NCBI GenBank assembly: GCA_001414485.1
Contig: LLEY01000132.1
Coordinates: 109,813-173,812 of the forward strand
DNA: 64,000 nucleotides
From: Calycina herbarum
Lineage: Eukaryota; Ascomycota; Leotiomycetes; Helotiales; Pezizellaceae
Direction: 5' to 3'
The notes under the pieces were generated by a model. That model was not told where the DNA came from and ran no database searches. It saw nothing but the letters and a program-made list of their open reading frames with translations. Shown one piece after another: positions 22,022 through 32,949 of the stretch. The position numbers and the translations under genes were made by a program. Each line of letters starts with the position of its first letter. Positions within the stretch are counted from its first letter, which is position 1.

Positions 22022-23006
22022 GGTGCTGGAGCAGGCTAGCTTCTTGTTGTGCTTCCAAGTGTCTAGCTTTTACGGTTAAGAGGAACGTGAGGAGTTGGCT
22101 GAGGAGTTGGCAGACGGAAAGAGTGGATCAAATGGCCAGAGATTTGGAGGGCTATATAATCTGAAGGCAGGGCACACCGCCAGACAGACAAGCATGGGCA
22201 GGTTGTTCCAACACCGTTGCACATGAAAGTTGGGATATCTCATTCGACAGCACGCTCTATTTACCACCAGCAGGAGGCACTTTCTCGACGTCTTATAGGG
22301 TTAAGGCAAAGCAGTAACGTAACATACTCTAGCGTGATGCATAACACGTCGGTCCTGCACCATAATTACCCTCTCGGCAAAAGGGAATCGCCGATTTCTG
22401 CCCTGCGCAACCACTACCAACATTTCCTCCCCGATTAAGAGATAGATACCTCTGCCGCGACGAACTTTTGGCGAGTGGTTGCTCTGGCGTCGATCCTTGA
22501 TTAGCTGCCGAGTGTCACTGCCACACTAAGCGCACGAAACCAAACTCTACTTTCCCTCTAAACTGTTCTGTACTCTGCCTAGAACGATGAGGCTGCGATA
22601 ACCTGGCGAAGACGTTAGTAGCAGCTCATATAGTGACAACGTGGCAACAATGGCGAGGGTACAATAACGGCGGGTATGATGATAGCAAGCACAACAGCGG
22701 GCACGAAGATCATAGATGACAAGCACAGCAGAGGGACACCAAAAGGCTAGCCTCTATCTCCATTTACTTATCTGTACAACTATTGCGTTGAAGGATCGAA
22801 GACTAACCTTAGTAAAGAGCAACAGGTCGCGAAGCCTGCCCGAGTCTGCCTCTGACCAAGCAGTCTCAGTGCATCTATTCTCTGTTGAGTTTTCGTGCGA
22901 AAATCTCATCCTCATACCACATCCGCGCTACTGAGGCTCTCAGTGGTTCTGGCGCAATATCATCTTGCTCAACCTGTATTCCGCTTACCTGCGTCTCCCT
23001 GAGGCA
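22022..23006. other. Non-coding spacer, GC-balanced
   Basis: Likely holds the promoter of the 20538-22021 gene at its left end. Short ORFs (22217-22438, 22716-22934) show no domain or splice signal. Nothing else is recognised. Confidence 0.4.
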
Positions 23007-23660
23007 CTAGCTGGCTTGAGTTTTACATGCGCGCCATCTTGTTTCTAGTGCAGCACACTTGCGCTTCCGATCTCTCGCCGTGTCTGCGGTGCTTTCCTCT
23101 GCCTCGGGCGTACCATTTTGCGCTTCCGACCCCGTTGTAACGAAACTCAAACGAACTAAACAAAGATGACTAAGTCTCGAAGGTTGGTATGCAGGTAAGA
23201 AGTACAGATGCGCCGGGTTGTTCACTTGGAAGTGAACTCGTTACTTGTATCAAAGATGTCAAACAAGATGATAAGATTGATAACTAAAGTTGAGCACGAA
23301 GCTCCTATCTAGATGGCAGACGTGCCAGTATATATAGAACCTTCGTTTCCCCTGGGTAGCCAACTCGCTCGTCGAGCTGGCGATCCAACGAGCTGGTTCG
23401 CCTAGCGATCCAGCGGTCCCTTTCGTCACGTGATCATTATAATGAAATCCTTGGATCGCTTAGCTAACCTAACCGATCCATATCTACTATAAGAGTATCC
23501 CGATAGTGCTTAACCTGTCAGGACGCCGCCTGGTCTTCACTCATCACGTGTGCACGTGATTCGTGACACCCGTTTGCCCCTACGTTTGGCTTCTTTGGCA
23601 GCCTCGTTTTCAGCACGTTCTCATACTTTAATTTGGTCGAGGTGTGGTCTGTTACAAACA
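23007..23660 (-). pseudogene. Pogo/Fot1-type transposase C-terminal tail, split by a solo LTR
   Basis: On the minus strand from about 23655, ERAENEAAKEAKRRGKR runs up to the LTR insertion. Removing the LTR and one copy of its CCCGT duplication continues it as GRKRK. After a one-base slip follow GTPEAEESTADTARDRKRK and CAALETRWRACK to 23007. This basic, Glu/Ala-rich tail with repeated RKRK is typical of fungal pogo-like DDE transposases; no catalytic part remains. Assignment rests on composition and word order, so moderate. Confidence 0.55.
23136..23568 (-). repeat. Solo LTR of the Gypsy B family, 433 bp, TSD CCCGT
   Basis: Begins TGTAACGAAACTCAAACG and ends TGATTCGTGACA. CCCGT is present at 23131-23135 and 23569-23573. 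The two LTRs of Gypsy B (54093-54540, 60384-60831) are RIP-mutated versions in the same orientation. This copy retains CACGTG, TGACTAAG and other CA/TG words, so it is close to the unmutated sequence. Confidence 0.95.
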
Positions 23661-23809
23661 ATCTGCTTTTTTTCTTATCTATATAAAACAACCAAGTGAA
23701 GAGGAATCAATTATTCTAGGAATTTCTCTATTACAGCAGTATTGTATACAAATATCAGCTGTTATTCACTATCTTCCTTAATGTTTTAAAAGCAGATATG
23801 AATTAAGAA

Positions 23810-26800
23810 CTATTTTACTAAAAACATACATTGCAGCCCATACAGATCTTCTGGCTCAGGTATCCCACAGGTTATCAAAAGCTGCTCTACACTATTATGT
23901 GTATTAAAGGCCGCTAATTCCATGACAGTCCAACCATCATCCCCCTCTATAGCACAATCCGCATTATTCAAAAGCAAAAGCCTAATAACTACCTCATGTC
24001 CATACTCAGCAGCCCATGACAGTGGCGTCCGACCATTGTTGTCTTTGGAGTCGACCTTGACCTTGTCAGTCTCAAGTAACAGCTTGACAACAGCCTCATG
24101 CCCATCCTCAGCAGCCCATAACAGTGGCGTCCGACCATACTCGTCTTTTGAGTCGACCTCGACCTTGTCAGTCTTAAGTAACAGCTTAATAACAGCCTCA
24201 TGCCCATTCTTAGCAGCCAATGACAGCGGCGTCCGACCATTGTTGTCTTTGGAGTCGACCTTGACCTTGTCAGTCTTAAGTAACAGCTTGACAACAGCCT
24301 CATGCCCATTCTCAGCAGCCCATGATAGCGGTGTCTGACCATACTTGTCTTTTGAGTCGACCTTGACCTTGTCAGTCTTAAGTAACAGCTTAACAACAGC
24401 CTCATGCCCATTCTTAGCAGCCCATGACAGCGGCGTCTGACCATAGCTGTTCCAGCCATCGTTGCCTTTTGAGTCGACCTCGACCTTGTCAATCTCAAGC
24501 AACAGCTTGACAACAGCCTCATGCCCATTCTTAGCAGCCCATGACAGCGGTGTCTGACCATACTCGTCTTTTGAGTCGACCTTGACCTTGTCAGTCCTAA
24601 GCAACAGCTTGACAACAGCCTCATGCCCATTCTTAGCAGCCCATGACAGTGGCGTCCGACCACTGTTGTCTTTAGAGTTGACCCTGACTTTGTCAGTCTT
24701 AAGCAACAGCTTGACAACAGCCTCATGCCCATTCCCAGCAGCCCATGACAGCGGCGTCCGACCATGGTTGTCTTTGGAGTTGACCTCAACCTTGTCAGTC
24801 TGAACTAACAGCTTAACAACAGCCTCATGCCCATTTTCAGCAGCCAATGACAACGGCGTCTGACTATAACTATCTTTGGAGTTGGCCTCGATGGCAATAT
24901 CAAGTAGCAGCTGTACTACGGCTTTGATGCCAAAATATGCCGCTAAGTGCACCCCTGTTATGTTCTTTGGAGTCCTCTGGCTATAGCTTGTATCTCCTGA
25001 CCAGCGCTTAACGGCGAATAGCACCTGACCTAATACGCTAACATTGGCTTCTTTCTGCAGAAAGCTTGCAACTGCAACGCCTAATTCGTGGTCTGAAGTC
25101 ACAGCCATACGGCTATGATGACCCCAATTTTGTGCAGCATATGCAAACAATTGATTCGACTGCACTCGCTTTTTAAACTCTTCATCTGTTTAGCAGGACC
25201 CTTGTAGAAAGGTCTCAAATGAAAGATAATCGATATAGCTTTCCGTGATACTCGCCTCAGCATCTGGGAACCAATCGCCTTGTGATCGCCGGAAGTATTC
25301 TTGTGTCGTGTAATGAACTAAACGGATAATATTACTTTGCTCATCAACTGTTACTAGCCTAGCACATACTGCAACTAGATCTTCGAGATCTGGAAGGTTG
25401 TCTTGGTCAAGCTTAGACTCCCCTGTTTCGATAGCAAGTGTATGCTGAAGTTCTGTTGTAGTCAAAGGTCTTTTCGCACATGTAATCTAAGACAAAACTT
25501 GCTTGGCAAGCTCTTCCTCGTCGGCTGCCTGTCCCTCGATTCGAACCATGGCATCTTTATACGCAGAGTTATACGCGTGAGACCTGGACAGTAAATTCCT
25601 TAGCGTAGTTCGAATAGCCTTAGGAGATTTTTTTCCGGCTAAGGAATCCAAATGAAGCTTTGTAAGCAAAAACCTAAGCGAACTTAGCATTTGTGTAGTA
25701 ATATGATTGACAATCATATACATGCTGTCAACTGCCTTTACGATTTCTCCTTTGACCTCCTCTTGTAGATCTAGACTGCGTCTAACAAAACCCGGAAGAG
25801 CCAGTATATGGCCATCCAAAAACCTTCGTACATCATGCTCACTAGCCCTTATCTCTAATAATAAGCTGTTCAGAAAGATCGCACTGAATTCTGTTCTGAA
25901 CCTTGAAGTTACAAAAAGATTCACTGTACACTTGGTCTAGAGGCTGAACAACTCTAATAAAAAGGTCGTCCGTGAACCATCAGATATATTGCACTTGTCA
26001 AGTGCATCGATAACAATAAATAGCCTAGAGTACATTGCAATTGTTGACTGTAGAGATCGAGAAATTTCATTAAACGATGGCCTCGTACTTTGTATATGAT
26101 GTCGACTGTGGAGATCTTTTATAACATCTGGTAAAATAGGTTGATCTCTAGCAAGTTGTTTTAATAAATTTGCTAGTAAGTTATCCTTCTTCTGCTCGCC
26201 TTGGCGTCGGAAGTTGTAGTATAGGTACGCAATCCCAACGTCCTTGTTGTGGTGGAACCGAGAGGTAAGCTCTTCTACCAAGATAGAGGTAAGAATGGTT
26301 TTTCCGGCTCCGGGGATGCCTGGACAGAATAATGTCTGCTTATCGGTCTGGATCCATGATTGAAGTTCGCCCGAGTCCAGGAGCCACTGCCCCGTTCCTG
26401 CTTGTTGCCGACTGATGTAATCGTGTTGTTGAGTAGTAAAATCAATAGGTGTAAGCCAGTCCAAAATAATTCGGTCTTCCTTGGAACGGTCACGCTTGTC
26501 CTGACGCTTATGTAGCTGTTCTACCCCTTCTTTTGTTTCTAGAGTAGCTCTGCTAGTATGTGTTAGCTTTTTAAAATACACGGATTAGAAAATCGGATAA
26601 GCACCTTATCAAGCTTCCATTAAACACATTCAAAAATCCGACATTCACAGAAACACGTAATTGAAGCTCTTGAATATCATCCGGCTCCTATACTAATCTC
26701 TTCTACACCCTCTGCACTTTGTCGCGGGAGCTTTGAGCATTGGATGGGTTAAGATAATAATTATTATTTATTACCTTACCTAATTCAAATAGAATGTTGT

Positions 26801-27066
26801 AGCATTCTTCAAGAATAAATGCTAAAGTTTTTTGTTGCTAGTCTGTGAGCGAGTGTTGAGGGAGTACACGCTCAATCTCCTTTAGGAGATTTGAAAGACC
26901 TGTCACCCTTTATTGAACTATCAGCTTAGGGCCATAAGTATTTTTGAAGAACTGACTCGTTTGAGATTGCTTTAAATTGCTTCGGCGCTTCGATAAACCG
27001 GTCGCGGATTTCGTTAGCTAGCTTCCATACGGCAATACAATCGCCGATACCATAGCCGAAGCTCAT
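23810..27066 (-). pseudogene. NACHT-ankyrin NLR-like protein, full length but with six nonsense codons
   Basis: Three exons on the minus strand: 27066-26957, 26907-26605 and 26549-23810, with introns of 49 bases (GTCAGT...AAAG) and 55 bases (GTGCTT...CTAAC...GCAG). They total 3153 bases, exactly 1051 codons, in one frame. The N-terminus MSFGYGIGDCIAVWKLANEI is the start of a common fungal NLR N-terminal domain. NACHT follows: Walker [10 protein letters not shown] (residues 214-222) and Walker [10 protein letters not shown] (314-322). A winged-helix-like region and about 11 ankyrin repeats (about 666-1035) complete it. Six in-frame stops lie at 26838, 26703, 26688, 25937, 25487 and 25190, each explained by CAG/CAA to TAG/TAA or TGG to TAG, i.e. 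RIP-type CpA change. NLRs of this build sense non-self and trigger cell death; this allele is dead. Confidence 0.9.
23880..24960 (-). repeat. Ankyrin repeat array, near-identical 102-bp units
   Basis: Units of 34 codons read KV-V-SKD--GRTPLSWAA followed by NGHEAVVKLLLKTD. Repeats 2 to 10 differ at few positions (R/Q, K/E, N/D), whereas the first and last units are diverged. One unit (around 24430-24480) carries a 5-residue insertion near GNDGWNS. High between-repeat identity at DNA level also produces long shadow ORFs on both strands. Confidence 0.9.
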
Positions 27067-27784
27067 TGTGATGACAGGTACAGCTTTATTAGAGCGAAAG
27101 ATGGGTCGGAGCAGAGTGAAATAGTAGAGATGAAATCAGTTGACGAAATTTGTCAAATGTTGTCAAATCTCAGCCTCACTACGTCTTGCGACTTAGGCAG
27201 CCCTTCAGGCATTACTGCATAAACAACGCCGAGCGCATACACATGGTTTTATTTAGCCTGTACAAAGTCGGTTTTGAGGTACGTTTAGGAGATAAAGAAT
27301 TTATAAATAAATGTAACTAAACTTTGTAATATATATAGTAACAATAACTTAGCTAGCTTCTAGTTTGCTAGGGTATATAGTAAATCGCGCGGCCGTGTGA
27401 TGTAGTCACGTGGACAACTGTGAGAATGGTACGTTTAATAAAATACAAGAGAGTAAACTGGTATATTCTTATATGCTGTAGAGAGTATTTAGCTAATTAA
27501 CTAATTAGAAGCACGGAAACAATTCAACAAACTTATTATAAAGTCTGGCGCTATGAATTGCCTGAGGCTGACAGGTACAAATTTTTGAGTGGAAAGAACT
27601 AGCAATGAATCACCTGCCAACTGGCAACGACTATTGAAAAAAGAAAAAGAACAATATAGTTGCTAGACATAATACTATTTTTTCCTACAGCTGGCTTCAG
27701 TACCTTTATTTCTTTTATCTACAATGGGAGCACATTCCCTAATAGATCAAGGAATCCATCCCACATATAAAACAATGATCGAAC
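27067..27784. other. Intergenic, partly AT-rich
   Basis: Contains the likely promoter of the NLR gene next to 27066 and AT-rich DNA from 27230 to 27700. No coding signal is seen. The 3' flank of the 148-aa gene is at the right end. Confidence 0.4.
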
Positions 27785-28231
27785 CTACGTAGAGATAAGT
27801 TGTTGGAGGTAGAAGCGTAGGACAGTTAAGTCTTTGTTTTTTCTTTCTTTTGGCTCATCTAAATAGGACTCCTCCGATTTGATGATTTCAGCTAGAATTT
27901 TGTATTGAGTAGCCAGTTTTTGCATCTTCAAAGATCGAGAAAGTTGAGTTAGCGGGGATGTACAGATATACTCATCGACAGGTGAGTTCCGCGTGCCGGT
28001 AAGGTCGGCAATCTCATTGTATGCTGCTAGACAGTCTATGTGCACCAGGTGAGTCTTCCCCGCCTCTTCCCTCTCCTCCAACGCAAGAGCGTTCGAAATG
28101 TACACAACCGCTCGTTTACTGACCTCAAAGATCTTCGGCGAGTGCAGCTCCATGGTTGTCCTGGGAAACTCGGAGGTGCTGATTTGGAATTTAGAGAGAC
28201 CTCCTGTAACTGGAAGCTTGTGGTTCGCCAT
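27785..28231 (-). CDS. Hypothetical protein, 148 aa
   Basis: A single uninterrupted frame starting MANHKLPVTGGLSKFQISTS. It contains SKRAVVYISNALALEERE, then HIDCLAAYNEIADLTGTRNS and a C-terminal helical, Lys/Glu-rich region MQKLATQYKILAEIIKSEES ending YLQQLIST. No signal peptide or membrane helix. I do not recognise a named domain. It lies between two RIP-damaged pseudogenes on the same strand yet has no stop and normal codon use, so it is possibly intact. The ATG is preceded by TTCCCA, an acceptable start context. It could also be the last exon of a longer gene, but no upstream splice acceptor is obvious. Confidence 0.55.
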   Translation of the reverse strand: MANHKLPVTGGLSKFQISTSEFPRTTMELHSPKIFEVSKRAVVYISNALALEEREEAGKTHLVHIDCLAAYNEIADLTGTRNSPVDEYICTSPLTQLSRSLKMQKLATQYKILAEIIKSEESYLDEPKERKNKDLTVLRFYLQQLIST

Positions 28232-28390
28232 TGGGAACCACCCCTGCTGTTCGCTGCCCCTATTGAATAGTAGCGTTGTGACTTGTTTGTAGAGGGGATT
28301 TTATTTGAAATGCTGCTTCTATATAAATAAAACAGCCTCTGCTATTCCAAGGGCGCCAAATGTATAAGATTGTCCTACTAGATATTCTAG

Positions 28391-29350
28391 CTAATCGTAC
28401 ATTGTCGAAAGTATTTCGGCTTTTCTCCTAAGCTCCCTATGCTCTGATTCGTCTTTAAACCTCACTGGATATTCTCCTTGTAAACTACTGTATCGCTGTT
28501 TCAACGCCTCTGTCAGGTAGGCTGGCGCGTCCCAGCTTGAAAGCTTCTCGCCGCCTCTCTTGCTAATAGAGGATTCAGTGAAAGTAATGTTGCTTATATA
28601 GGGAGAGAATGTACCCTTTCTTTGCGCACAATTGACGAATTTCCTCTGCCTCCTTATGGAGCTGGGATACTCCACTTAGTTCGGCAAATGCCGCAATGAA
28701 GTGGTAAATCAAGAGATAACGGTATTCGGGCCTGTGAGCGGCGTGGTTGACAGCCCGTGATGGATGAAAAGATTGTAGTACTACTGTCTTGTGGTTTCTG
28801 CTAGCTCGAAACTCTGTTCGTACAAACTCGTACTCTTTGGCGGGGAGTTCGAGTTGCTTTATCTAAGGATCTTTGTATTCGTCCTGGTAGCAACGGATCA
28901 CTACTTTCGGTTTCTTAGCTCTCAGAATCTCTGCTAGAAGCTGATGACATCGTTCGTCTAGTACACGACTCTTATCGCCAGGTTTAAAGGAGAATACATC
29001 TAGAACAGATATAGTATAGATGCTTCGCACGCCGTTGGTCGCAAATCGGATAAGCTCATCCACTGCCTATAGCGTTTTATAGCCAGCTACAAATTGTGGG
29101 AACGGACGTCGGTAATCGTAAGACGTTCTTGTCTTTGGCCGCTATAGAATAATGACTATGTCTGCTAGGCCGGAAGCAAGATTGCACGCATGGTCAATCT
29201 CATTGTAAGGTATATCAAATTCCTTTCTAAAATCTTTTGAGAGCCTGCAGAGAACTTAAATCACCTAGATGATGAAAGCTGGCTGGTGGTGTGCGGGGTA
29301 GAGCCTGGACACTCAGAGGGATCGGAATATCCAGGCACATACGATGGTTG
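28391..29350 (-). pseudogene. Fungal hypothetical protein relic, possibly uracil-DNA glycosylase-like fold
   Basis: One minus-strand frame runs from about 29250: KDFRKEFDIPYNEIDHACNL, then VDELIRFATNGVRSIYTISV, VLDVFSFKPGDKSR, LRAKKPKVVIRCYQDEYKDP, TVVLQSFHPSRAVNHAAH and YRYLLIYHFIAAFAELSGV. It is broken by TAG codons near 29145, 29068 and 28863, the last replacing an expected Trp, and by a frameshift near 28630. The tail then continues as FSPYISNITFTESSI...ILSTMYD to 28391. The pair of a KPKVVI strand and a QSFHPS motif resembles the layout of uracil-DNA glycosylase-like folds, but this is a weak inference. Stops are RIP-type. Confidence 0.5.
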
Positions 29351-29381
29351 AAATTGTTTACCATTTTTACATGCTTTTTTT

Positions 29382-32010
29382 GTGTCAAGAGCAAAAGCCG
29401 GATGGACAGACGGTAGCCTCAAGAGATGTTGTCGTTATGGATTGTTACAAGAGCGTAAAGTTGACCAATGGCTAGCAGTCCCGCACGAGGTGGCAAGACC
29501 ACACAAAGAAAGTTGTGGGTCCATGTTACGGCACGGGCTGGCACGCGCTCTTTGCCAAGCCGCGGTTTCAGGAACGGCTGATCAACGGAAGGAGGATGTT
29601 GTTTGTAGGGGTAAACAATACCACCGCGAGACTGCTCACGAAACTCAGCAACTTGCGCAGATGGAACGACAACTTGCGGAGCTACGAAAGGAATTGGCAG
29701 AGCAGCAGAGCAGGACCAAGGTGGCAGAAGCGCGAGCAGCGGGGGAGCAACAACTACGAGAAGAAGAACAGAGACGGCGTGAAGCAGCCGAAGCTGATGC
29801 AAAGCCATCTTAGCTAACAAGTCTTATTGAATATCTTAAAGCCTGTTACTAGTTCTCTATTTCTCTCTAAGTTATTACGGACGAGACCCTCACAACGCAC
29901 GGCGAAACCACGAACCCCTCTAGGCAGCCGTTCCTACAGCGAATTGTGCTATGGGATAATTTTCTAACGTAGTAAGAGGAGGTCTAGAAGAAGCTTTTAA
30001 TTAATAAACTTTTTACTTTATAACACGATTTTCTATTATTCTATTAGCTCGACTATGTTTACGAATACCTCGACCTAATTAGCTCTAAGCTAGGCCTTTG
30101 ACACTTTACGTGCAAGACGCTTGAAAATCTAGTACGAACCTTGATTAAAAAAATATATAGAGATGAAAGGCTATGGGAGCAATTTCAGCTCTAGGGTACT
30201 ATTATGTTCGAAAGTTATATAAACCTAGGAGAGAAACTAGATAAGACATCTATTACAGACACAAAGGAGGATATATTAATAACTAGAACAAACCTTTTAA
30301 AAGAGGTGTTAGTAGAAGTAAGGGGGAAAAGGAAACAGAAAGGCAAGCGTAGTATAATAAAGGGTGCTACTAGAAGGAGAGCTAGAGAGGCGGATTAGTT
30401 CTGTATATATTAACTATTAGACGGCTAACAAGCCCTAGTTGTCTTAATTAAATACAAGGCACTGTATAAGTTTCTATTAGACGAGATTATTACTAGATTA
30501 GATAGTAAAATCCAACCTACTGAAGAAATAATTAATAAGAAAGGCGACGATTTCAAATTTCTCTCTAAATCTTTAGTAGCTACTGTAATTACATAGCTCT
30601 TCTTAGCTATAGTTGGAAAGAGGGTTTAGCGGGGTTATATCTTTACTAGAAAAGCTATTATTTTCCTACATATCCTAGATAATCCTACTATAGTGTACTA
30701 CCACCTCTTAGTCCTACGACTAGACTTTTAAGACGACGACGATAATAGGTTTTATAGGACGAGTGTTTCCTAGATTTCTGCCTTCGTTCTTACCGCTCTT
30801 ATAATTAAAGCCCTAAGGCAACAGTAGCATAATGCGGCTGCATAGTTAGATACGTAGGCTATGGAATATATTGATATTCTTAAGAAGATCCTTAAAACTA
30901 GCTACAAAGCACTGCTCTAATCCTTGTATAAAGCAAGCCGCTAGTAAGGGTTTAATCGGTTACTAATTTGAATAAGATCCCGGCCTGTATTAGCTGTCTA
31001 TAACATATCCAAGGATGAGGTACATAGTAATAGCGGAGACGAAAACGATAGTAGCACGCCCTCGTCCCTAACTCTGACCTCGAACCCCCGCTGAACTACC
31101 CGCCAGCGAACGGACAAAGCTAAATCTGAGACTATATAAGAAGAAAAAGAAACAGGAAATTGCAAAAAAAGTAATCTAAGCGGTCCTAATAAGATAGAAA
31201 CAAATTTAAAACTAAGGATCGAGGATCAGCTGTATTATATACATTAATATCTACTTGGATTAGCGTATAGTAGTAGTATAGATAAGCAATACTCTAATTT
31301 CTAAAGCTACAAAGGAAAGTATATTAGTTAGAAAACCTTTCGTAGCCTTATCTATAATTAGCTCGCTTAAGACCGTAGGCGTGGTACTGACTATAAGCTA
31401 CTCTATATAAAAGGTTCCTATAGCGTAATCTTTAAGATTAGGCTATTCTTATATAGTTATACGCTTCTTATAAAAGAGATAGAGGAACCTGATTACTACT
31501 ACCTCTTAAATAAGAGTAAAATCTACTACTGGCTTTACTTAATACAAAGTTGCTACGTCCTAGTATATATAGGTATAGTGGATCTTAAACTCCTATATTA
31601 CTACAACTTATACTAATATACTAGCATGCTCTTTCTAAGCTAGGCTGGCCAGCTACTTTATCGATTCCTAAATCGAGAAAATGAAATTAATATGCTTAAT
31701 AAAGCCGATTCTGCCTTCTAGGCCTTACGTAAGCTACAAGTGCTGTAAAAGGACCTGGAACTACGTAATATACTATAGTATAAGTAAGATAATAACCTTA
31801 TAGTTATTAACTTTGAACGAGCCGAGATATAAGATAGAAAAGCGCTGGCTACGATCGCGGGGAATCAGAAGAGGAAACGGCTAGAGGATAGAAAAGGGAT
31901 AGTAAAAGGTGATGCCTTTGATATTAAAAGATAGAGAGTAAAGAGATAGATATCCTAGTATATTAGATTATTTTGTCCGATTAGCTAGCGAGGTATTCGA
32001 GGGGTAGGCT
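29382..32010 (+). pseudogene. Coiled-coil, nuclease-like and kinase-like fungal protein, RIP-destroyed
   Basis: Pieces in order on the plus strand: a coiled coil (ERQLAELRKELAEQQSR, about 29660-29800); LIEYLKACYQFSISLQVITD (29826 on); GTIMFESYINLGEKLD (30200); FCIYQLLDG...VVLIKYKAPYKF (30400-30475), where IKYKAP is likely a mutated E-x-K of a PD-(D/E)XK-type fold; EYIDILKKILKTSYKALLQS (30870); a Cys/His segment (31220-31300); and a kinase-like end: GIVDLKLLYYYN (31573), YTSMLFLS-AGQLLYRFLN (31620), KLQVL-KDLELRNIL (31730; HKDxxxRN loop) and LIVINFERAEI (31805; DFERAE). This order is seen in a large, often multicopy fungal family of unknown function. The 5' 430 bases are un-RIPped; from about 29815 TAG/TAA codons abound. 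Confidence 0.7.
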
Positions 32011-32949
32011 AAGTAGCCTATACTAGGATTTTTCTATAGTACTGTGCGAATATTTTAGTTTGAAAGTACTGTAGACGCTGGACGCCTAGGTGTGAATACT
32101 CAAGCATTAACGTAAAGGGCTGGTAGACTAGATATTTAATTATTAGACTTGGAAATACACTTTTTAAATAGACTTGGTTAAGAATAAATCATTTGGAACA
32201 ATATCGTGAAAGTTATAAGGTAATTTCCAGTGAGGGGCGGGGCTTGTTTAGATACTAGTACTTATGGTATATTACTATATATTATAACGACACGTACGAA
32301 AGGCTCACAGTGTAGGTTGTAGAATCGTAGAAACTGTCAAATACAAGGATTCTAAGCTGAGAAGAAGAGAAGAGCTCGAGAGAGCTTCGATCTAAATACC
32401 TTCGTACTCTTAGCTTACTAAGAGAAGAAGGTTACTAAAAAAGATTCCAGCCGAACACTACGAGAGGGCTAAAAAAATAAGCGAGTTTTCGTCACGTTTT
32501 TGTTATATTATCGATGGATCATACGGTAGGGTCTAAAAATAGGCGTGGTATAGAATATCGTATATAGGTAAGGCTTAGTAATAGGCTTTTATATTACCTT
32601 TAGTCGTGTGACTATATTTCTTTTCGTTATTATAGGTCTTATCTAATATAATAACTTTTACCTCATAGTAGAATCTTATACCGAGGACGACTCTTATATT
32701 CTATTTTGTCAAATATCAGAGTAGAGGTCTATAGTTACGTATAGAGGCGTTCCGCAACTGTACTAGTATAGAAGCAAACACTTACATCTTAACAACGTCT
32801 GAGAATCTAGAGAAATAATTATTAATCTTTTACTATCTGTCTTTTGTCTATACTTTATATACAAACTACTCTAGTAGTATCCTTATATAAATATAATAGT
32901 TAACTTAGTTTTAGGAATAGCTTCTTCTACTCCACTACCCGCTACTCCT
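32011..32949. other. AT-rich, no gene recognised; possible Helitron 5' flank
   Basis: Heavily TA-rich with no frame longer than a few dozen codons. Around 32220-32520 there is a slightly richer patch (GGGCGGGGC, GAGCTCGAGAGAGC) that could be a RIP-mutated solo LTR, but I could not pair it with any known end. Confidence 0.35.

Noticed and set aside
23989..24789. Long minus-strand ORF of 266 codons overlapping the ankyrin array, and plus-strand ORFs at 23922-24338 and 24582-24803
   Set aside because: They are shadows caused by the 102-bp repeat period in other frames; the ankyrin frame is the one with family motifs.
23880..24960. Regular spacing of repeats resembling a CRISPR-like array
   Set aside because: Units are 102 bp, translate as ankyrin repeats without spacers, and the genome is fungal.
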